Of a stretch of 64,000 nucleotides of DNA, positions 56,440 through 64,000 are shown in pieces (within the stretch, counting starts at the first letter, position 1; each line of letters starts with the position of its first letter). The DNA is taken from the NCBI GenBank assembly GCA_033964015.1, contig CM066925.1:4916523-4980522 (forward strand). Reading direction: 5' to 3'. A model generated the notes under the pieces. It did no database searches. It worked only from the letters and a program-made list of their open reading frames with translations, and was not told the origin of the DNA. The translations under genes and the position numbers were made by a program. Source of the stretch: Scolanthus callimorphus. Its lineage: Eukaryota > Cnidaria > Anthozoa > Actiniaria > Edwardsiidae.

Positions 56440-56484
56440 AAGAATCAGCTAGCTGATTCTTCAAGAATCAGCATGCTGATTCTT
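56440..56484. repeat. Two adjacent 22-bp perfect palindromes
   Basis: AAGAATCAGCTAGCTGATTC-TT (56440-56461) and AAGAATCAGCATGCTGATTC-TT (56463-56484) are each perfectly self-complementary, one base apart, and differ only in the central TAGC vs ATGC-type core. Confidence 0.9.
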
Positions 56485-56908
56485 GGAGACACTTGAAGTG
56501 TGTGATTCCCAAAGTAAAGCGCGCGCTTTTAGCCAATCAGAATCGAGATAGTGAGTACAATGTATAATAATCACCGATATCGGCTTAACAAAGCTCAGAT
56601 AGTACGATCTCGGCGCTCCCTTCCATTGGTGAAGAGAGCGCCGGGATCGAATTTCACTTCAGCTACTAAACAAGGTCGGTACAACAATCGAGAGACCGTG
56701 CTGGTAAGAAAATATCCCTCAACGTATGGAAGATTACTTATCTTTACCGGTGTCCGAGCCGTAGACCCTCTCTGTTTCGGTTATTTCGTGGATTGAACTA
56801 CACGTTGGCTCTAATGGCTCCCACGGGTAAGTCGTTCGAGCTGGCACGTTCGAACGCCCCTTTTGTTGTTTTCAGCGCCAAACATCATGCTATAAAGAAC
56901 AGAAATAC

Positions 56909-57746
56909 CAAATAAATCCTCAAGCCTCTCTTCATACACCGTAATGCTAAAAACAGAACCACTTGCCGTATCATAACTTTGTGCGCGGACTTTTTCTTTG
57001 GACTTCCAGCTATTCTCCTTCGGACTTCTCCTTTGGGGGAAGGTCTCGTGGTGGTACACAAACACCCAATCGGCCGGAACATCGAACCAGGCACACAAAA
57101 ACTCAAAATACTTTATCTAAACTCCCAGCATCAAATAAAATATATTATTCTCAACGTTTTGATTCTCGTTGATCTACTGGCGAGCTTTTTTAGGTAGTAA
57201 ATATGTTCACACAGTTTTCAACGTCGGTATTTCTCTCTGGCAGCCATCCTGGAATGTGCAACCAAGCCCGAAATGCCTGCTGGGTAGCAGTGTTAGGCGC
57301 CCGAAAGGGATACTGGGTAAGATTACCCAGGAGACCGCGGGAACGAGAATCGCCTTTGTTCTCACTGGAACAGCAAGTGCAAGCGCACAAGATTATCGAA
57401 ATATCATACTAGAATGCAAGCGCATGTAAGCGCATAAGAAAATCGATACCTTGCGTTTCATCAATAAATGTTCATAAGGCTTCTGCTTCACACTTTCCTA
57501 GCGCTTGCGTCTCCTACGCCTGCGTTCCAGTGAGAAATATGAATCAATCTCCAACCAAAAATTGTCGTTTTTCAACACCTCACGGCCAAAACCATATTTG
57601 GAATCATTTACCTTATAAGGAAGTAATAGGAGATCCTCTTTTGATAAGAATTTGGCGGCAAATGTAGCAAGAAAACTGTGAAATTTTGAATGAAAACTTG
57701 CAGGAATCACAGAGACTCGAATTCTCGATCTGTCCGTGTCCACCAT
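56909..57746 (-). CDS. Unidentified host gene candidate, two phase-matched exons
   Basis: Exon 1 (57746-57612) encodes MVDTDRSRIRVSVIPASFHS then KFHSFLATFAAKFLSKEDLL, ending LLPYK in phase 0 at AAG|GTAAATG. Exon 2 (57116-56909), after gagtttag, reads IKYFEFLCAWFDVPADWVFV then YHHETFPQRRSPKENSW ... VYEERLEDLF, ending in phase 1 at TTTG|GTATTTC. Amino-acid composition and the clean splice join support a real protein, but I recognise no domain. Further exons to the left are not identified. Confidence 0.45.
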
Positions 57747-59900
57747 TGATTTCGAAAATGCCCACACTAGCCCGCGCGCGACTCGACCCAGTCTTCCCAA
57801 GTGCATTCAGCAAAAACGACAATGATTAATTGATATCAGCTAGCTTTTAGTTTCTTCAGAAAGGAAAGATGATTCTAAATTCAGGCTGTAGCCATCGCTG
57901 TTTTCTTCCACCATAGCCAATTTCCTCTTCAACATTTTCACTTGATCGACGTAGTAGAGAAGTAGAGAACTTAATTTTGCTCGCTTGGAATTCCCGCCAC
58001 AAGCGCGAGCGTGCTCCGTACGCGTGCTCCATTTATTTTTTGTTCATGAAAAACCAGCCAATCAGAGCGCGTGTTAGAATGGAGCTATGTTATAATAATA
58101 ATTTCGTCATTTGTCGCTCACATTGCGCGAATGAAAAATAAAACCTACAAGCTTTATTTTAAGGTAATTCCCCTGAAATAAAACTTGTCGAGGATTTTTT
58201 TTTCTTAATTTGTCTATTTACTATTTAGTATATAAGAAATGAAAATATGAAATAAAAAGAGGGGGTGCCCATGCTCGTTTAGAAATTCTGATGGCGCAAA
58301 CATACCCCATTTTTAGTGCCTGGGGGCTATTTTGTGAAGGAATACGTGCGAAACAAGAAAATTGTGATAAAACGCTCACTAATGAAGCAACCCAGTTCGC
58401 TTGCAGGTTTGAACAGAACTGTTGGATGCTTCACTACCTAGGACGAACATTGAAATGTTTAATTTTCTATGTGTGTTGACGCTACTCTTGAAAATGTGCA
58501 AAAATGTGCAAAGCGCTCTTTTATGACGATAGCTCAAAAACTTGTCGTGGAAATTTCTTTAAACTTTTTTTATAACAGGGGAAGTATAGTCTTATCAAAA
58601 TGGTAAAATAAAAAATGGGGGTCTTTTTTTCGCGCAATATCCCAAAAAGCGAGTTTCTCGCTCAAATGGGGATATTTAGCTTGCGCGCCCGCTCGATTGC
58701 GTCATTTTCGAACGAATTGATCGCGCGTCCATGCGCAGAACAGCGTGCGCCGTGCAAAACAGGGGAATAACCTTAACTATACACAGAAAATGAAACGTTT
58801 ATCTTTTCTCTGGGATCGAATTTCAGCCGTCACGCAACGTTGGAGTGTAGGAAGAAAAGACAGCTGAAATTCAGGCTAGGGTTGATGATGAAATGCGTTT
58901 ATCAAAATAAGGGCGCGCTTCGCCATGTTGCAAAAGTGTCCCCGGAGACACGTCCCTTGGTGACCGGGAAAATAATAACATTTTAACACTTAGTGAATGT
59001 TAAATTCCCCGCTCTGTCCCGGGGGCCGGGGTATCAATTGACTACTGGTAGAACTTCGCGATGAAATAATGTCACAAAATCCGGGAAAAATATTTTTACC
59101 TCTTGTACGTTTAGACTTTTCTTCATAGTCAGTTTCAGGCCATTTGATTGAGTACTAACCCCTCTCAATCAAAACACTGGTCCAATTAGTGTGAATATTT
59201 TTAAAGGAGCCATTCGCTCTTTTCCTCAACCCCCCGGTGCGATTTAAAAATGCAATCAGGCAATGGGACCAGTGATAACATATTACAAATTTGTTATTTA
59301 TCCCGTGCAACTACATGCCCTATTATGTACTACATACTCGCGCATTTTTCCCACTCTTATTTTGATTTGAACGGTTAATAGACAATTTTGCTCCTCTCGC
59401 TATTTACTTTCTCTACTCAATCAAACAAGTTCACGTCACTGAAATTTCGACATTTGATACGCATCAAAGAGTTCGAACAGCAAACTCAAAACTTTAAAGC
59501 GTTGTAACTTCGCTGCTTTGTATATAAGGATCTTGTTCGACGTTGGAGTAATTTACTAATAGCGTTCTTTTGGGGACTAAAAAAAATTGTCGCATGCAGA
59601 AGAGTCAGCATTTGTTCAACCCGTTGAGAAAAAAGGAATGACTCAGCACTGTACCAACTAAACTGCGTCTTTATTTTTTTTATTCTCTTGCATGTACATG
59701 TATTTCAACGAGCACATGAGTATTATATCTTTTATTGTATAACATTTCATTACTTTTTAAATCTGTCCATCGTATGTGTGCCTTGACATCACAGCAAACA
59801 GTAAACAAACACACTGACAACAAACCTACTAATTACTTATTATTAAGCACTAATCAGACATATCACAAACAACAAGTGACGTATATGCTTCTGGCTCCTG
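57747..59900. other. No recognised gene
   Basis: A CCAAT-containing block (agccaatcagagcgcg, ~58057-58073) and GC-rich patches (58680-58760) could be promoter-like for the minus-strand gene at 57746. Short frames are random-looking. Confidence 0.35.
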
Positions 59901-59903
59901 TTA

Positions 59904-60155
59904 GAGCGGATTTCACATGACTGTCAAGAGTTGTTATGTAATTGCGATTGCTTTGCGTTCTCATTGGCTACTCATTTTTCTCAGCCAATCAAATTCTGCC
60001 GTAAATACAATTGGGTAATTACTTAGTAATTGGTTCGGCTTGCAATTGGCTGAGAAAAAAGCCATTTAGGAGCAAGTCGTGATTTCTCTCGATTCTGATT
60101 GGCTCGTGATTGCTCAATTGTAATTGTTTTCACGACAGTCATGTGAAATCCGCTC
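59904..60155. mobile_element. MITE, 252 bp, TA-flanked (same family as 12139-12390)
   Basis: The ends are GAGCGGATTTCACATGACTG and CAGTCATGTGAAATCCGCTC, flanked by TA (59902-59903, 60156-60157). It is inserted in inverted orientation relative to the LTR copy and has the same length. Confidence 0.92.
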
Positions 60156-60677
60156 TAAAGGAGCGGTGTCACGATTTAAGCACACTTTTTAGGATGAAAA
60201 AAAAAACATCCGAAAAACTAAAGGATATTCAAAGTACTTAGTCTAGGTTTGTTACATAGCACTTTAATTATAAGTAATAACACGGCACCGATGGAAATTA
60301 GGGATTAAATTTCCCCGCGGCCCGAGGAAGAAATTTTTAAAAGCCGCGAGGGCGCAGCCCGAGGGTGAAAAAAAATATTCCAGAGAACAAAAGAAACCGA
60401 GGAAATCATGGTATTACTACAAATCGATCATGATTGTAGGAATCATGGACCTATTACAGAGCGGATGGAAACGGATTGTTCGAATCTTGTCAGGATGAAC
60501 AGTTTTCAAAGTTTGAATTTACATCAAAATTTGCTTGTAAGTCGGCAGTCTTGCCGCTAAAACGTGTCTTCATTGCTTATTAGGTAATACCAAGTGATGT
60601 AAGTGATTTGGGATGATTACCTACACATTTAGAGCTTTAGTTACGAATTATTTAAATGACCGTGACACAGCCCCTTT

Positions 60678-60828
60678 AGCCTGCTAGCAGGCGTTGGAAG
60701 CTGTTTTTATCGGCGAAAACCCGGAGTTCGTAGTCGCGTGCGCCATCTTGGATTTTTTTGGCCGAGTTTTGTCACTCGCCCCGGGTTTTCGCCGATAAAA
60801 AACAGCCTCCAACGCCTGCTAGCAGGCT
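60678..60828. mobile_element. 151-bp foldback MITE with 11-bp TSD
   Basis: The arms AGCCTGCTAGCAGGCGTTGG a ... and ... CCAACGCCTGCTAGCAGGCT pair through cgataaaaacagc and cgaaaacccgg. ACAGCCCCTTT flanks both sides (60667-60677, 60829-60839). The ends themselves contain the palindrome GCCTGCTAGCAGGC. Confidence 0.92.
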
Positions 60829-60948
60829 ACAGCCCCTTTAATCTTAGCTTCCAAGATAGACTTTTACCCCACTATCCACGGTGCAAACAGTTTTCTTGTG
60901 CGTTAACGAGTTTGATTCTCATGGATTCTGTTTCTTGGCTGTGTTAGT

Positions 60949-62813
60949 TTAAAGCTTTATTTTGTTTCTCAGAGAGAGCAGATCACTTTTCGCACTTGCC
61001 TTGCTTGATTCATCCAGAATTTTCCTGAAAAGAAATATAAAGCAGTATCTTGAGAAAAGGTAAAAAAGCAATAAAGCCCTTTCGGAAACGACATATCCTT
61101 GCAAGCGCAAGGATATCAAACTCATGCATTTCGCTTATGGGGTTTACACTAGGACGTTGAGTACCGCCTTGTGTTCGCGTCCATTCTCTTACCCAGAGCT
61201 CCCCGGCTCGTCACCTCGCGGGGAAGGCTCTGGTGAAAGCCACTGACGCATGCGCGAGATTTGATACAGATTTGATACAGAGCCGTCGAGAGAAAGATCT
61301 CTCTGCGCATGCACCAACGTTCAAAGCCAGCCAACCAGCAAAGGTCCTCAAATGGATGTCACCATAGCCTCCCCTGTGAGGAGACGAGCCGGAGAGTTCT
61401 GGGTACGAGAATGGCTTGCGTCTGGTGTAAGTCAAGCGAGCGCAGGCGCAAGCAAACTAATTAAGGTACAGGTATAGTTAATTTAGATAACATTAGCAAA
61501 TTTACGATTTTTCATGACGTAGCTTTCTCAGCACGTGCTTCGAACTTGATTCGCTAAGTACAACTGGATTTCAAGGGGCGCGAGCTAGCCAACAAACCGT
61601 GAAAGCCCGAACAAACTTTGGAGTGAGGTTTTTAGCGATTCAATTTTGACGAAACATTTTCTACTTCTCGGAGCTTTAGGTCAGACTGTTTTAAGATATT
61701 GACCTCAAATTTGCGGAGATGATAGACGCATGTAGTGTTGCACAAAACCCCGTACACGTTTTTAGAACATTTATCTTGTTAATCATTCATTAGATCACTC
61801 TACCGCTTTAAAAAAAAAGAGTTGAAAAAGGTCAAGACCCTGCCTGCTCTGTTTTGGAGGATCTTGAGTGAGTCAGATTAACCCCTTTTCTGCAAATTCA
61901 CACGAATTTCAATGTCGATCCCAGAAGCAAGGTTATCGCGTTACCTAAAGATCTTGACTTGATCGAGCGTCTCCTCGAACTGCCGAGATTTCCGCACTGC
62001 TACAGAAATAATCTGGAACATAAAAAAATAAGACATAAGATCATCAAGCTAACTTACTGCATTTTTTTATTTTCGTTCGTTGGACAAGTTTGACAAACCT
62101 CGTTCGGTATCCCGGCAAGTCGTGCGGCGTTGAACCCGTAACTCTTTGGGCAGTCTCCTTTGACAAACTTGTATAAAAATGTGATGGTCTCTTTGCTAGG
62201 ATCACCTTCTTCGTCATCATTCTCGACCATGCATGCCTGCGAATGAAATCAAGGAAAAACATAGTCATTTCCTGGTTTATTATTGCTTGGCAATCATTTA
62301 TTTGGGAATAAAATCACATAGCACGGCGGCGGTGGTGGGATGGTGGAGTGACGTCAGAGGGACTCACCCCTCCACCCAATGGTGAATCTTGTTTCAACCC
62401 CCCGCCTTAAAACAGCGTTCGTACGCTTTCTGAATGACAACAATCAAGGATTTTCAGAGTCTTTAATTATTTTTCCAGGAGTTTTTGTTGCGTAGAAATA
62501 GTCCATCCCCACAAAAACATGATAAGTATGGAGGATGTCACAATTTGCAGTCCAAAACCAGATTCACGAAACTAATTCAACCACGTTTGAGTTGAAACAT
62601 TTTTCTAGGAGTTGTCCAGGATTTTCCTAAAAATTCCAGACCGTCAGTCGTAGCCTACCATGTGCCCCAAACGAACGTTAGGGTCAGTTGCAAATTCTTC
62701 CACCAGGGAGTGATAGTGGGTAGAAAATAGCGTCCTACAGCAGATGTTGGCGGAGAGCTCCCTCACTACTGCACATGCGATAGCTGTACCGTCGTATGTT
62801 GCCGTACCACGAC
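60949..62813 (-). CDS. MSH6: MSH6 mismatch-repair ATPase, last four exons
   Basis: Minus-strand exons are 62813-62659 ([20 protein letters not shown] ... [14 protein letters not shown]), 62236-~62093 ([20 protein letters not shown], then [20 protein letters not shown]), ~61999-61945 ([17 protein letters not shown]) and 61024-60949 ([20 protein letters not shown], stop TAA). GRGT...DGTAIA and STHYHSLVE are the end of the MutS ATPase domain and are MSH6-type rather than MSH2/MSH3. The protein pairs with MSH2 in the nucleus to detect base mismatches. Exon 2's donor is uncertain: GTCAAA at 62092 would keep the frame, but a stronger GTAAGTT lies at 62057. The 5' exons lie beyond 64000. A foldback element sits in the last intron. 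Confidence 0.85.
61181..61414. mobile_element. 234-bp foldback MITE in the last MSH6 intron
   Basis: CCATTCTCTTACCCAGAGCT c...ggctcgtc is inverted at gacgagcc...AGTTCTGGGTACGAGAATGG. Flanks TTCGCGTC and CTTGCGTC resemble a degenerate 8-bp TSD (6 of 8), as for hAT, but this is uncertain. Confidence 0.75.
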
Positions 62814-62877
62814 CTAAAGACAACAACAAAGCATTAGTCAAATACCACTAGTGGTCTACTGTTTCTATAAATCTTGG

Positions 62878-63180
62878 TATTTTTACTTTTAAGAGTGCTG
62901 AATAAAGATACTGTTGTTGTTTATGTTGTTGTCAAAGCTGCATTCTGATTGGTTGAGCTACTAGTAGGCTATACGTTTATTATAGCATACTAGTAGCGAA
63001 AAGTGTCCGATTTGACACAGGGTCTTTAAGTGAGTAATGAATAAATTAGAGTGGGTTATGTAAGGCTGTCGCTACAATATAAATCTACGTATAACATCGA
63101 CGTTCATTTGATGCGAGCGTCTTCCACTTTAAGTAGCAGATTTCATATGCTCATTAGTACAGCATGGATACACTCCTCTG
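62878..63180. other. Intron sequence upstream of MSH6 exon at 62813
   Basis: No further MSH6 exon was recognised between 62814 and 64000 on the minus strand; the DNA is AT-rich and then the foldback element below. Confidence 0.4.
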
Positions 63181-63186
63181 TGTTAA

Positions 63187-63878
63187 GGTTACTGAGAACC
63201 TTCGCGCACGTGCTCGAAAAAACAATCATACACGTCCTTACTTTAACGAAAACATATCAACCTATATATCGTTGGAAAGCTTATGGAATGGACTAGCGGG
63301 CTATGGCAAAAAGAAATATTTTTTTCATAAATATTATTTTTTTAAAGGTTTTATAAAAAAATCGTCCGTGACATTTTCAAGAGATAACGCTGTCGAACAG
63401 CTCGACCTTGACTCCCAAGTAACACATTGTTTAAATCCTTAAAGGTGTTTCTCAAAACCGTGTCTGCGATTTTTAACATTTTGCTTTGTTCAAAAGTTAT
63501 CAAACATTTAAATTTTGAAGGTCAAATTTTATTGAATTTTCACGCTCTAAAAATTTTAAAAATTCATAACTTTTGAACTAGACAAAATTTTAAAAACGCA
63601 GACACGGTTTTGGAGAAACACCTTTAAGGATTAAAATAATATGTTACTTGGAGTCAAGGTCCAGTAGTTCGACAGCGTTAGCTCGTGAAAATGGCACACC
63701 AAAATATTCAATCAATGCTTAAAAAAAAATACAGATATAAAAAGAGATTTCTTTTTGGCATAGCCCGCTAGTCCATTCTATAAGCTTTCCAACGATATAT
63801 AGGTTGACATGTTTTGGTTAAACTAAGGACGTGTATGATTGTTTTTCCGAGGACGTGCCGCGAAGGTTCTCAGTAACC
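63187..63878. mobile_element. 692-bp TTAA-flanked foldback element
   Basis: GGTTACTGAGAACCTTCGCG c... is inverted at ...cgcgAAGGTTCTCAGTAACC. Both sides have TTAA (63183-63186, 63879-63882). Arms pair almost throughout, through aacctatatatcgttggaaa, gactcccaagtaacac and cgcagacacggttttg. The family is different in sequence from 28315-30949 but has the same TTAA target. A half copy is at 6051. Confidence 0.92.
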
Positions 63879-63941
63879 TTAAGTAGTGATGAAGGGGAAT
63901 CCTTCTGGAGTATCTGATTGCCTGTGGTCTGGGCTGTTCCA

Positions 63942-63980
63942 ACCCCCCCCCCCCCCCCCCCCTCTCCCCCGCCCCCCATC
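63942..63980. repeat. Poly-C tract
   Basis: A ~20-base C run with interruptions (ctctcccccgcccccc) at the right edge. Confidence 0.9.
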
Positions 63981-64000
63981 GAGGAAATCCAAATCCAAAA

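Noticed and set aside
61149..61435. Minus-strand frames of 61-74 codons as genes
   Set aside because: They lie across a foldback element in an MSH6 intron.
62044..62268. 74-codon minus-strand frame as the MSH6 exon
   Set aside because: It is in a different frame from the true MSH6 coding frame of exon 62236-~62093.

Overview
The window is AT-rich animal nuclear DNA with short exons, GT-AG introns and very dense transposable elements. It is most likely from an anthozoan cnidarian, probably a stony coral. The reasons are a PAN/apple plus fibrinogen-like secreted gene of the type expanded in corals, degenerate DIRS-like retroelements, an SGNH-hydrolase ORF of a retroelement-linked type, and many small foldback (MITE) families. 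The organism assignment is inference. There are no prokaryotic features.

The best host genes are both on the minus strand. A secreted PAN/fibrinogen-like gene runs 5507->3065 and lacks its 3' exons here. The last four exons of a MutS homologue, MSH6, run 62813->60949, with the 5' part beyond the right edge. Weaker host candidates lie at 57746->56909 (two phase-matched exons), 26740->26340, 7421-7550, 23587-25838 (BEN-like, broken), 33005-36759 and 37899-37975.

The left third is dominated by nested retroelements. A LINE (ORF1 9671-10461, ORF2 start 10556-10930) is split by a 9.2-kb Ty3/gypsy-type LTR element (10931-20112, target duplication CAAG). LINE ORF2 resumes at 20113, followed by a broken DIRS-like gag/RT fragment (20222-21287). 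A degenerate SGNH-hydrolase ORF lies just upstream (8912-9478), and the 3' end of another LINE sits at 1-296. The LTR element is dead: it has a 131-bp tandem duplication in gag and several frameshifts, stops and small deletions in pol. Its 5' LTR carries a 252-bp MITE, and the 3' LTR preserves the empty site.

The middle holds a 2.6-kb giant inverted repeat with TTAA target sites (28315-30949), a tandem MITE dimer (36760-37284), and a ~7.1-kb ISL2EU-like DNA transposon (about 38313-45435). That transposon encodes two convergent genes: a THAP-domain DDE transposase (plus strand) and a six-exon SWIM-finger/YqaJ-nuclease gene (minus strand). The transposase ORF is interrupted by a 2.4-kb element with ~205-bp inverted ends, which itself contains a 393-bp MITE with a 9-bp target duplication. 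A CACTA-like transposase remnant (46886-47579) and a DIRS gag-like ORF split by a 386-bp MITE (48098-48923) follow.

The right third (49-64 kb) is mostly non-coding repeats. It holds two copies of a repeat family with CRE/E-box minisatellites (52.0-53.2 and 54.9-55.9 kb), several foldback elements, two adjacent 22-bp palindromes, and the MSH6 exons with foldback insertions around them.
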